A stretch of 64,000 nucleotides of DNA from Flavobacterium kayseriense (GTDB lineage Bacteria > Bacteroidota > Bacteroidia > Flavobacteriales > Flavobacteriaceae): contig NZ_JACRUI010000001.1 in NCBI RefSeq assembly GCF_014305095.1, positions 186,001 to 250,000 of the forward strand, given 5' to 3'. A model generated the notes under the pieces. The model searched no databases and was not told where the DNA came from. It saw only the letters and a list, made by a program, of their open reading frames with translations. The position numbers were made by a program, and so were the translations under genes. Shown piece after piece: positions 54,990 to 63,700 of this stretch. Position 1 is the stretch's first letter, and every line of letters starts with the position of its first letter.

Positions 54990-55844
54990 TTACAAGCTAA
55001 AGTCGCCTTCAGCAAGAATTTTTTTACTTTCATTTTCAGTAAATACAATTTTAAACGAACCGCCTTTAAAGTTTACGTCCTTGAGTGCGTTTAATTTAAT
55101 AATCATATTTCGTTGGTTTCCAGGCAGATAAAGTCCTATACCTTTGACACTACCTACTTCATAACTTTTATTGTTAGGTGCTATATAATTAATTATAAAG
55201 TCTCCATAAGCAGACATGTTTCCGTTCCGGTTCAACTTAAATTGTAAAAAATCTTCTTTATCTTTAGATTTAGAATATTGAATATCCGAAATAGAGACTG
55301 TAGTTTTACCCTCCCCTTTGCGGAATATACAGGCTATGGATATACCAAAAATGGCCTCTAATTTCACAGAAACCAAAGGTTCTTTTTCTTTACTTTCTTT
55401 ACTACCTAACGCAGAATTTTCTTTTTCAGCTCTAAAATACAAGTGAGAGCGATATTCTCCATCAGAAAGCCCTTCTGTATTGTATGTTTGAACTTTAAGT
55501 ATTTGTGACTCATTGGGTGCTAAAGTCACTGTACGCGGATAAACCCTAACATGAGGAGAGGCAAAGCTTAAACCTGGTTCTTCCTCTTTAATGGATAGTA
55601 GCTCCCCGTTTTCATTCATCTTATATTCAATAAACGAAACATTATACACTGCGCTGTCTTTACCAGTGTTTGAGAGCACTAGTTTTTCCGACTTTTTTTT
55701 ACCATCCAATACTAAGCGCTTCGGATATATAAGTAAATTACCTTGCGCAAATATAGAAGTACCAAAGGAAATTAAAAAAACGAAAAATAGTGAATGCCGA
55801 AGCAATTTCTGAAATAAAAAAGAATATTTATCCTCTGAATTCAT
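54990..55844 (-). CDS. PapD-like periplasmic fimbrial chaperone
   Basis: A 284-residue exported protein with a signal peptide (to about residue 34, FAQG). Two Ig-like domains follow. Domain 1 (about 36-150) begins LLIYPKRLVLDGKKKSEKLVLSNTG, as in PapD-family and archaic CsuC-type chaperones, and includes HVRVYPRTVTLAPNESQILKVQ, the F1-G1 strand region that donates a strand to subunits. Domain 2 (about 155-284) is shorter and ends in KKILAEGDFSL. Such chaperones hold unfolded Ig-like subunits until the usher takes them. It lies between the two DUF4402 genes. A strong hairpin sits between it and the upstream subunit gene. Confidence 0.85.
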   Translation of the reverse strand: MNSEDKYSFLFQKLLRHSLFFVFLISFGTSIFAQGNLLIYPKRLVLDGKKKSEKLVLSNTGKDSAVYNVSFIEYKMNENGELLSIKEEEPGLSFASPHVRVYPRTVTLAPNESQILKVQTYNTEGLSDGEYRSHLYFRAEKENSALGSKESKEKEPLVSVKLEAIFGISIACIFRKGEGKTTVSISDIQYSKSKDKEDFLQFKLNRNGNMSAYGDFIINYIAPNNKSYEVGSVKGIGLYLPGNQRNMIIKLNALKDVNFKGGSFKIVFTENESKKILAEGDFSL

Positions 55845-55882
55845 AACAATTAAAATTTAAACTTTAAAGGTGCTAATACAAC

Positions 55883-55923
55883 AAAAACCCAAATACGCAT
55901 TAAACTGCAGTATTTGGGTTTTT
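55883..55923 (-). terminator. Strong hairpin between subunit and chaperone genes
   Basis: Perfect 14-bp stem, AAAAACCCAAATAC (55883-55896) and GTATTTGGGTTTTT (55910-55923), with a 13-nt loop and T/A tails. It follows the first DUF4402 stop by 18 bp. It may end most transcripts there, allowing limited read-through into the chaperone and usher genes. Confidence 0.8.
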
Positions 55924-55940
55924 AGTAGCTAAAGAAATTT

Positions 55941-56456
55941 TTAGTTGTAATTAACAGTCACTTTCAAGTCTGCTGTATTTGTGTATACACCTGCTAATTG
56001 TGCTCCAATTAAATTCAACTTACCACCAACAAAAATATCTTGCGTACCTGCTGTAAGCGTTCCATTAGCCCCTACATTGTTCCCAATATTTGTTACTTGC
56101 ATTGTACTAGTGGTATTAGTGTGCGTAAGGGTGATAGCAGTTGGTATACTAATAGAATAGGCATAACCCGCTTTACCAGTAACAGTGAATTTTGCCGAGG
56201 TAATCGTTCCAGGGGTAGCTGCTGAAAAAGAAGCACCACCTGTTGCGACTCTTCCACTAGCATAATCTAAAGTAACAGTACCATCTGTACCATTTGTCGA
56301 AATATCACCAAAATTCATATCGACAACTTTAGTAATTGCAATTGGAGTAATAATTGTTGCAGTTGCAGTTGCAGCTCCACTTACAACAGTTTGAGCATTT
56401 ACATTGACTGAAAATGCTGCGATAACCAATATCGCTAATAAAGTAATTTTTTTCAT
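55941..56456 (-). CDS. DUF4402 protein, probable major fibre subunit
   Basis: A 171-residue exported protein with a clear signal peptide (residues 1-21, VNVNAQ). DUF4402 marks are MNFGDISTNGTDGTVTLDY, GGASFSAATPGTITSAKFTVTG, YSISIPTAITLTH, and the terminal FVGGKLNLIGAQLAGVYTNTADLKVTVNY. It has no cysteine and is rich in Thr, Ala, Gly and Val, like structural pilins of the CU type. It is the first gene of the locus, and the hairpin directly after it would give it a higher mRNA dose than the chaperone and usher, as expected for the main subunit. Confidence 0.85.
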   Translation of the reverse strand: MKKITLLAILVIAAFSVNVNAQTVVSGAATATATIITPIAITKVVDMNFGDISTNGTDGTVTLDYASGRVATGGASFSAATPGTITSAKFTVTGKAGYAYSISIPTAITLTHTNTTSTMQVTNIGNNVGANGTLTAGTQDIFVGGKLNLIGAQLAGVYTNTADLKVTVNYN

Positions 56457-57188
56457 AATAATTTAAAGGTTAAAGAAAGAATTGGGATCAATTTCTATAT
56501 TTTGTTTCTAATAATTGGTCAAAGATTAATGATATGATTTAATAAAAATAAAATTTTAACTAAAAATTTTGCGTTTTATCGACAAACTACATAAAATATT
56601 TACATTTGAAAGATATTTCTTTCTGATCAGTTAAGTTAAAACGAACTAATGCAATATATTTTAACAATAATTACCCTAGGTTACTTCTGATAAAATTATC
56701 TTTTTTACTGTTATTACATGTTGAAAGCTATACGGTAACCTTTTCTCTTTAAAGTAGATCAACTCCAAAAAGCTATGGATAAAGTTCATAAGAAAGATCT
56801 TTACAGAATAAAATTATAAAACTCAAGTTAGAATCAATTATTCTAACAAACGTTTTATACTTAGCTGCATAAAAAATTAGTAAGATGTAATAGAGAGGAT
56901 CCTTACGTGGCCGATGGATAATGGATACAATCGTTGCCTCACTATATTTAACAAGTTAACATCGCTGGTTGAGAATGATAAGATTGACTCTACCATGTCT
57001 ATTGAAAATAGTTTATGAAAAAATCTATTAAAAAACACAAATACCTCATGCATCATTGTATCACAATATATCCTAAGTACTAGACAAACTAATGACCACT
57101 AATAAATAAAAAACAAAATCAACATTGAAGCTCTAACAATAAAGTGAAGAGTAGTTAGAAACATTTATTTACATACTACTCCAAAATC
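56457..57188. other. About 730 bp without a gene
   Basis: AT-rich DNA upstream of the fibre locus. One short inverted repeat is visible (GTTAGAAT/ATTCTAAC, 56827-56847). No consensus TTTG/TAnnTTTG promoter for the first DUF4402 gene could be fixed; the nearest is TAATCTTTG-like sequence around 56519-56530 on the minus strand, with one base too many. No reading frame of interest. Confidence 0.4.
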
Positions 57189-57314
57189 AAAAAAGCCATC
57201 CATTTTCTGAAATAATTCAGAATATATGGAAAGCTTTTCATTGGTCTAACTACTAAACCCGCTACGAGTTACAAATTCGTAGCAAACAACACAACTAACG
57301 TTAAATACTTTTTA
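57189..57314 (-). ncRNA. Candidate structured RNA downstream of tRNA-Asp, copy A
   Basis: Minus-strand order: GTTGTGTTGTTT, a 7-bp hairpin (57261-57267 with 57277-57283, GCTACGA/TCGTAGC), GGGTTTAGTAGTTAGACC, and a terminator-like hairpin closed by AAAAGC/GCTTTT (57191-57238). Copy B keeps all single-stranded parts but has different stems. This copy has a longer apical stem in its last hairpin (TCTGAA/TTCAGA). Confidence 0.5.
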
Positions 57315-57352
57315 GGGGCAAAAAAGCGATTCATCTCTGAATCGCTTTCCCC
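57315..57352 (-). terminator. Terminator of tRNA-Asp copy A
   Basis: An 11-bp stem, AAAGCGATTCA (57323-57333) with TGAATCGCTTT (57338-57348), is extended outside by GGGG/CCCC. It is nearly identical in copy B. Confidence 0.8.
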
Positions 57353-57359
57353 ATTGTAG

Positions 57360-57433
57360 CGGTCTGGACGGGACTCGAACCCGCGACCCCCTGCGTGACA
57401 GGCAGGTATTCTAACCAACTGAACTACCAGACC
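57360..57433 (-). tRNA. tRNA-Asp (anticodon GTC), copy A
   Basis: Minus strand: acceptor GGTCTGG/CCAGACC, D arm with TAGTTCAGTTGGTTAGAA, anticodon stem CCTGC/GCAGG around CTGTCAC (anticodon GTC), and T arm GCGGG-TTCGAGT-CCCGT. 74 nt with no encoded CCA. It is identical to copy B through the whole tRNA. It has no promoter of its own that I can see. Confidence 0.95.
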
Positions 57434-57495
57434 CACTCTTTATTTTCGCTACAAAAAACTGTAGTTTGTAAGAACAAATAATCTATTTTACTTTT

Positions 57496-57603
57496 AAAAA
57501 AGCCATCCACCATAAGTGGAAAGCTTTTCATTGGTCTAACTACTAAACCCGGTTAGCTTACAAAGGCTAACCAAACAACACAACTAGCCTTAGATACTTT
57601 CTT
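57496..57603 (-). ncRNA. Candidate structured RNA downstream of tRNA-Asp, copy B
   Basis: Same order as copy A. The 7-bp hairpin is here GGTTAGC (57551-57557) with GCTAACC (57566-57572), and the final hairpin has CCAC/GTGG where copy A has CCAT/ATGG. Loop TTACAAA and the segments between stems are conserved. Pairing kept despite changed bases points to function as RNA. Confidence 0.5.
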
Positions 57604-57641
57604 GGGGCAAAAAAGCGATTCATTTCTGAATCGCTTTCCCC
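57604..57641 (-). terminator. Terminator of tRNA-Asp copy B
   Basis: AAAGCGATTCA (57612-57622) with TGAATCGCTTT (57627-57637), extended by GGGG/CCCC. Confidence 0.8.
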
Positions 57642-57648
57642 AATATCG

Positions 57649-57722
57649 CGGTCTGGACGGGACTCGAACCCGCGACCCCCTGCGTGACAGGCAGGTATTC
57701 TAACCAACTGAACTACCAGACC
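57649..57722 (-). tRNA. tRNA-Asp (anticodon GTC), copy B
   Basis: Same 74-nt sequence as copy A. It lies nearest the promoter at 57742-57771, so it is probably the first gene of a two-tRNA unit. Confidence 0.95.
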
Positions 57723-57741
57723 TACTGCTTTATTGCGGTGG

Positions 57742-57771
57742 CAAAGATACAATGAATTTCCGTTTACGCAA
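57742..57771 (-). promoter_or_regulatory. Promoter of the tRNA-Asp pair
   Basis: Minus strand: TTG (57771-57769), 19 bp, TATCTTTG (57749-57742). This is a good Bacteroidota promoter, with the -7 box 20 bp before the tRNA 5' end. Confidence 0.75.
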
Positions 57772-57809
57772 GTGTTTTGATTAAAAAAAATAAAATAATT
57801 TTACTTACA

Positions 57810-58736
57810 CTATCCAAAGTTTTGTTTCTCAGCTAAATATGTAATCAATATTTTTTCAAAATTATCGCCTACACTTACTGGAACGTATTTAATTTTATTT
57901 TGACTACACGTCATCTCTACTTTTTTAAAGTACAAGGCCGCTTGTTTTTCATACTCTTCCTTAACATTATCCGCATAAACAGATAATTCTTCACCAGTTT
58001 CTACATCAATAAACTTACGAGCTGCGTTATCAAAATCAAACTTCAACTCTGTCTTAGCGTCAATAACATGAAACAAAACTACTTTGTGCTTGTTATGCTT
58101 TAGATGCTGTAAAGCACTTAACAACTTTTCTTCCTCTTCTGTTTGAAACATGTCCGTAAACAACACAATCATAGACCTGCGGTGGATTTTCTCTGCTATT
58201 TGATGTAAGTACGTAACCGTATGGGTGCTTTTCTTTTCTTTTGACTGTTGCAATAACTGTTCTAGTGCATTAAGAATCATTCTATGATGACGATCGCTAC
58301 CTTTTTCAGGAGCATAATATTCGTAACTATCTGAAAAAACGCTTAAACCTATAGCATCACGCTGTTTCTTGAGCAGATTCATCAATACTGCCGATGCCAA
58401 CACTGAAAATCCAATTTTACTTTCGTAAAAATTTTGATTGGCTTTTAATTTAGGATAATGCATCGACGATGAATTGTCTACAATGATATGACAGCGCATA
58501 TTAGTTTCTTCTTCAAAGCGTTTCGCATACAAGCGATCCGTCTTAGCGAATAGCTTCCAGTCGATATGCTTAGTGCTTTCGCCGACATTATACACTTTAT
58601 GCTCTGCAAACTCAGCCGAAAAACCATGAAACGGACTCTTGTGCATGCCCGAAATAAATCCTTCGACCACCTGATTTGCTAACAATTCTAAGTGCTGAAA
58701 ACTAGCTATTTTTTCTACTTGAGATTCGATCTTCAT
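57810..58736 (-). CDS. DUF58 family protein (von Willebrand A-like)
   Basis: A 308-residue cytosolic protein with an N-terminal DUF58 domain (VYNVGESTKHIDWKLFAKTDRLYAKRFEEE, about 50-80) overlapping a vWA-like fold. The MIDAS-type motif is Asp87-x-Ser89-x-Ser91 in IIVDNSSSMHYP. IVLFTDMFQT follows at about 180. DUF58 proteins usually sit next to MoxR ATPases and vWA membrane proteins in the aerotolerance (Bat) cluster; none of those genes is in view here. Length is usual. It is monocistronic. Confidence 0.9.
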   Translation of the reverse strand: MKIESQVEKIASFQHLELLANQVVEGFISGMHKSPFHGFSAEFAEHKVYNVGESTKHIDWKLFAKTDRLYAKRFEEETNMRCHIIVDNSSSMHYPKLKANQNFYESKIGFSVLASAVLMNLLKKQRDAIGLSVFSDSYEYYAPEKGSDRHHRMILNALEQLLQQSKEKKSTHTVTYLHQIAEKIHRRSMIVLFTDMFQTEEEEKLLSALQHLKHNKHKVVLFHVIDAKTELKFDFDNAARKFIDVETGEELSVYADNVKEEYEKQAALYFKKVEMTCSQNKIKYVPVSVGDNFEKILITYLAEKQNFG

Positions 58737-58824
58737 ATTCCAAAGTTATTAAAAGATTCTAAGATTTAAAAGCTAAGGTGAATCTAATAAAGTATAGCCA
58801 ACAAATGAGGTAAGGTTTAACAAA

Positions 58825-58852
58825 AAAAGGCTTGACTATTGCCAAACCTTTT
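58825..58852 (-). terminator. Terminator of trxA
   Basis: On the minus strand AAAAGGTTTG pairs with CAAGCCTTTT (one G-T wobble) around an 8-nt loop, followed by T7. It lies 44 bp after the trxA stop. Confidence 0.75.
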
Positions 58853-58896
58853 AAGTGAGTTAAAAATAAACTCTATAATAAGTTATAACCTTACGA

Positions 58897-59214
58897 TTAC
58901 AACAATGCGTCTAAACTATCCGCGTACGTTTGCTTAGGAGCTACTCCTACTTGCTTCCCTACTACTTCACCGTTATGAAAAACAAGTACTGTTGGTATGT
59001 TTCTCACGCCGTATTTTGCAGCAAATTCTTGGTTTGCATCTACATCAATTTTACCAACTACGACCTTTCCTTCGTACTCGCTACTCAATTCATCAATGAT
59101 TGGCCCAACCATTCTACAAGGTCCACACCATGCTGCCCAAAAATCTACCATTACTGGTTTATCTGATTTCAAAACTACTTCTTCAAAAGTAGCATCTGTT
59201 ATTGCTAATGCCAT
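58897..59214 (-). CDS. trxA: Thioredoxin
   Basis: A 105-residue cytosolic thiol-disulfide reductant for ribonucleotide reductase, peroxiredoxins and others. The active site is W-C30-G-P-C33 in FWAAWCGPCRMVGP. The cis-proline loop NIPTVLVFHNG and the DVDANQEFAAKYGV segment are typical. Length is normal. A TAACTTTG -7-like element lies at 59266-59273 on the minus strand. Confidence 0.97.
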   Translation of the reverse strand: MALAITDATFEEVVLKSDKPVMVDFWAAWCGPCRMVGPIIDELSSEYEGKVVVGKIDVDANQEFAAKYGVRNIPTVLVFHNGEVVGKQVGVAPKQTYADSLDALL

Positions 59215-59379
59215 AATATCTTTATTTAATGTTTATCGTTTTATCAAAAATGTAAAACTGTACTACAAAGTTAGAAATTAAAAACAAACTAGACACCATC
59301 ACCGAATTAGTTTTACTTATAAATATATCATAAATAACTATTAAAACAGTCTCCAATTGCTAATTTATTACATTTTTTA

Positions 59380-59464
59380 AAGCTATTTCCTGCTCCCGAA
59401 AGAGTTCGGGACGCTATACCTTTTTGGCAGATACAAAAAAAAGATACAACTACGATCAGGGATA
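59380..59464 (-). repeat. Interspersed palindromic repeat, copy 3
   Basis: Minus-strand order: TATCCCTGATCGTAG, GTATCTTTTTTTTGTATC, AGGTATAGC, a CCCGAA/TTCGGG hairpin (59395-59410), then GCAGGAAATAGCTT. The last blocks match GTATAGCTGGAAATAGCTCC of copy 1, with an extra hairpin inserted. Confidence 0.55.
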
Positions 59465-59496
59465 AAAGTCTAACTAAAAACATTCTTCATAAAAAA

Positions 59497-59519
59497 AGAC
59501 CCTCTACACAGAAGGTCTT
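59497..59519 (-). terminator. Terminator of the beta-barrel protein gene
   Basis: AAGACC (59497-59502) with GGTCTT (59514-59519), extended inside by two pairs and followed on the minus strand by T7. It lies 26 bp past the stop. Confidence 0.7.
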
Positions 59520-59545
59520 AAATTTAATTTTGAAATCCTTAAAAA

Positions 59546-60526
59546 CTATAAGCTTAGTTTTAAACCTAAAGTTAATCCTAAACCACTAATCCCAACGTAT
59601 GAACTTAACTCATCCTTTTCTTTACTAGAAGAATAAGTAGTACTATTGAATTCACTATTATTTGAATTTGCATCTAAACGATCTACGTAATTGGTATGAA
59701 TAGCAGAATAAGATGCATCTGGACGAAAAGTTGTAGGCGTAGTTAATCTATCAACACCGTTTTCTGTATAAATCTCTGTTTCTTTTGTTTTTCCGTGCAC
59801 AGTGAAATTACGATATTCTAATTCAGCAAAAGCAGAAAGATTTTTTGCTAATTTGTATGAAGTACCTAAAACCGCAGTAAAACCTAAGGTTGGATTTGGC
59901 TTAACCACGTCTTTAGAGTAAGCTAAAGTTTCAGCAACCTGATTTGCACCCACCAACGTTCTGTAAGACCTATCTGTTTCAATTGTTAAATCACCATGAA
60001 TAGGAAGTATAACACCAACTTTAGTATATGGTTCAAAACCATTAGATTCTCCTAAAAACAAAACTAATGCTGGAGCAAGATCAAAGGCTCTAATCGTTCC
60101 TGTTGCCGTGAAATCTAAATAAGTTGCAGCTGTAGTCGTAGTATTATAACCTATTAATCTATTGGTTGTCTGTGCCATAGTTTTTGAGTTACTTGAGTAG
60201 TAATTAAGTCCCATTTCAAAACCTACACGAGTATTAAATCTAAAACCTGCCACTAAACCTGTTCTAAAACCTTCCCCAAAAGATCCAGTAACTCTTTCTC
60301 TTGAAGCTAATTTATTAGCCCCTACACCACCCACGTATACATCTTTATTTGGCAATTGACCACCAACTTCTGGAAATTCAGTCGCTGCAGTTTGTCCAAA
60401 ATACGATCCACCAAGTTTTAAATACCAACCTCTCTCAGGTGAGCTTGTTGTTTCATCTTGTTTAGCTTGCCCAAGCATTGTCATTGAGCAAACCATCATT
60501 CCTATTAGGATTAACTTCTTTTTCAT
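59546..60526 (-). CDS. Outer-membrane beta-barrel protein
   Basis: A 326-residue exported protein with a signal peptide (residues 1-19, MTMLGQ). The mature part has alternating beta strands typical of an 8- to 12-strand outer-membrane barrel: GWYLKLGGSYFGQT at the start, GFRFNTRVGFEMGLNYY, FEPYTKVGVILP, LSAFAELEYRNF, and the terminal ISGLGLTLGLKLSL with a hydrophobic C-terminal strand. It is similar in layout to the outer membrane beta-barrel (OmpW/PF13505-type) families; the exact family is unsure. A TAGCTTTG -7-like element lies at 60552-60559 on the minus strand. Confidence 0.85.
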   Translation of the reverse strand: MKKKLILIGMMVCSMTMLGQAKQDETTSSPERGWYLKLGGSYFGQTAATEFPEVGGQLPNKDVYVGGVGANKLASRERVTGSFGEGFRTGLVAGFRFNTRVGFEMGLNYYSSNSKTMAQTTNRLIGYNTTTTAATYLDFTATGTIRAFDLAPALVLFLGESNGFEPYTKVGVILPIHGDLTIETDRSYRTLVGANQVAETLAYSKDVVKPNPTLGFTAVLGTSYKLAKNLSAFAELEYRNFTVHGKTKETEIYTENGVDRLTTPTTFRPDASYSAIHTNYVDRLDANSNNSEFNSTTYSSSKEKDELSSYVGISGLGLTLGLKLSL

Positions 60527-60700
60527 AATGTATAGTATTAACGTTTATCAACAAAGCTACTTAAAATCATACTATATTACAGACAAGGAAGTAAAGGTTT
60601 TGAGCGAATTCTTTAAAGTATAATTTTAAACTGTCACAACCTTAAATGTAGCTAATAATTAACTTAAATCCTACGTTTTTTTCCTTTAATTAACGAAAAC

Positions 60701-63700
60701 CTAATTTAGCTTAAAATTAATTTGCATCTTCTCTAACTCTTGAAGCAATTCATTTGAAATCTTAATTTTTAATTTTCGGCTTGGCATAGTTACCTTAGTA
60801 ACAACTTTAATTTCCTCAACCTCTGTGATCTGCGCCTCCCTTAAAGTATTACCATTTCCAGAGTCCTCCATTTCCTCGTCAAAAACAGCATCTTCGATTT
60901 CTTCTATCACCGGAACAGTTTCTACTAGCTTTTTAATTTTCTCTAACTCCATTATCTCAAAACTAACCTGATTGTCACCTTTGTTATCAAAAAATAAGTG
61001 ACCAAGCTTGTGTATAAAATCCGTTTCAAGATCTTTAATATTAAGCAGAACAATTAATCGTTTCGCAAACGTCTCTAAAACATCTTGCAAATACTGCACT
61101 AAAACAAATTGAATTCTAGGTTCACTTTTTTTACCGGTATCTTGATTTACCCAACCATCCTTCACTAAAACCTTCATGAAGGTAAAATTATTTTGAATGA
61201 TGAAATGACGGAATTTCAAATATTCTTCACCAAAAATCCTGAATTCATAACTCTCATCATAACCTTCGAGGGTAAACATGCCCCACCCTTTTCCGTTTTT
61301 TGCCACGCGGTGCTGAACATTATTTATAATCCCTCCGAAAGCAAGCGTCTTGCCCACGTAAGCCTCTAAGTTCTTTAGTGCTTCGAGCTTCGCATTACAA
61401 AAATATTTCATTTCAAACCTATAGTCGTCAAGCGGATGTCCTGAAATATAAATCCCTACAACTTCCTTCTCCTTGGCCAGTTTTTCCATGGTGCTCCAAT
61501 CCTCACAAGGTGGAACGATTGGCTCCGCAATTTGCACATCACTACTTTCTCCAAACAAACTTACTTGTGAAGAGTTTTCGTTCTCTTGGTATTTAGCTCC
61601 ATATCGAATTGCCTTTTCATAAAAGGTGATTCCGTCTCCTTCATCATGAAAATACTGTGCTCTCGTGGTTCCTAAAAAGGAATCAAAACCTCCTGCTAAA
61701 GCTAAATTCTCAATTGCTTTTTTATTAGCTGCTCTTAAATCAATGCGCTTGGCAAGATCAAAAATAGACTTATATTTTGCCTCTTTTCTATTCTCAACAA
61801 TTGTTGCCACAGCACCAGAACCAACTCCTTTAATGGCTCCCATCCCAAAACGAACGGCATAATTATCATTTACAGTAAACTTGTAAAAAGATTCATTTAC
61901 ATCCGGTCCTAATACTTGTAGGCCCATACGCTTGCACTCCTCCATAAAAAAGGATACTTGCTTGATATCGCTCATATTATTAGAAAGTACAGCTGCCATA
62001 TATTCAGCAGGGTAATGCGCCTTCAAGTAAGCAGTTTGATACGCAATCCACGCATAGCAGGTAGAGTGCGACTTATTAAAGGCATAGCTCGCGAAAGCTT
62101 CCCAGTCCTTCCAAATTTTCTCGAGAATCTTAGCATCGTGTCCTTTGGCGGAAGCCTGTTCAACAAATTTTGGTTTCATTTTATCAAGAACCTCTTTTTG
62201 TTTCTTACCCATCGCTTTACGCAAAACGTCGGCTTCACCTTTTGTGAAATCGGCCAAAGATTGTGACAAAAGCATCACCTGCTCTTGGTAAACGGTAATT
62301 CCGTAAGTTTCTCCTAGATACTCCTCACAAGCATCTAGATCGTATTTAATTTCTTCCTCTCCGTTTTTTCGTCGAACGAAAGAAGGAATATATTCCAATG
62401 GTCCTGGACGATACAACGCATTCATTGCGATCAAATCTCCAAAAACCGTAGGCTTCAAATCCTTCATGTATTTTTGCATTCCAGCCGATTCGTATTGAAA
62501 AATACCAACCGTTTCTCCTCGCTGGAATAACTCGTATGTTTTTACATCATCAATAGGAAAAGTATCTGGATCCAACTGAATTCCCGTACGGTATTTAACC
62601 AGCTTAACCGTATCTTTTATCAACGTCAGGGTCTTCAAACCCAAGAAGTCCATTTTTAACAATCCGGCACTCTCTGCTACTGAATTATCAAACTGCGTTA
62701 CATATAAATCAGAGTCTTTTGCTGTGGTAACCGGTACGTAATTCGTAATATCTGAAGGCGTGATAATCACTCCACAGGCGTGAATACCGGTATTACGCAT
62801 AGAACCCTCCAAAATTTTTGCTTGCTGAATGGTTTCACCCGCTAAATCACCTTCATTTGCAATAGCGATCAACTCCTTTATCTTATCAAACTCCTCTGAT
62901 GACTTTAATGATTTTTTAACTTCATCTTCACTCTCAGAAATAAAACGAGCCAAATTCCACTTTGAAGGCATCATCGCTGGAATTAACTTGGCAATCCTGT
63001 CCGCTTCAAACAATGGTAAATCCAGTACACGTGCCGTATCACGAATAGCCGACTTAGTTGCCATTTTACCATAAGTAATAATTTGTGCTACTTGGTTCGA
63101 TCCATACTTTTTGATTACATAATCCATTACACGACCGCGACCTTCATCATCAAAGTCAATATCAATATCGGGCATAGACACACGATCTGGATTCAAGAAA
63201 CGCTCAAAAAGCAAATCATACTTAATTGGGTCAATATTGGTAATCTTTAAACAGTAGGCTACCGCTGATCCGGCTGCTGATCCACGACCAGGTCCTACAG
63301 AAACATCCATTTCACGAGCTTTTGCGATAAAATCCTGAACAATCAAGAAATACCCTGGATAACCGGAGTTGGAAATGGTTAATAATTCAAAATCCAATCG
63401 TTCTTGAATCGCTGGCGTTAATTCACCATATCTTTTTTCAGCACCCACCATGGTTAGATGACGTAAATAAGCATTTTCACCTCTTACACCATTATCCTTC
63501 TCATCTTCTGGATTTATAAATTCCTGCGGAATATCATACTTAGGAAGCAAGACATCACGATACAAAGAGTAAATCTCTACTTTATCTATAATCTCCTGAA
63601 TGTTTATGATGGCATCTGGCAAATCAGCAAAGAGTTTTTTCATCTCCTCTCCTGATTTGTAATAATACTCCTGATTAGGCAAACCATATCGATAGCCACG

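Larger units (their letters stand above)
51083..56456 (-). other. Chaperone-usher-like surface fibre locus
   Basis: Four co-oriented genes: DUF4402 subunit, PapD-like chaperone, DUF4402 subunit, usher-like outer-membrane protein. The last two overlap by one base (TAATG). Subunit, chaperone and usher together are the minimum set of a chaperone-usher pathway. The giant T9SS protein follows in the same direction. The usher carries C-terminal SPOR-like repeats that classical ushers lack. Confidence 0.7.
59215..59545. other. Intergenic region with trxA promoter, repeat copy and terminator
   Basis: From left: the trxA leader with its TAACTTTG element, about 100 bp of plain AT-rich DNA, the interspersed repeat at 59380-59464, and the terminator of the beta-barrel gene at 59497-59519. 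No reading frame is supported. Confidence 0.6.

Noticed and set aside
57567..57752. A 61-codon minus-strand reading frame
   Set aside because: It runs across tRNA-Asp copy B and its promoter; the sequence is explained by the tRNA.
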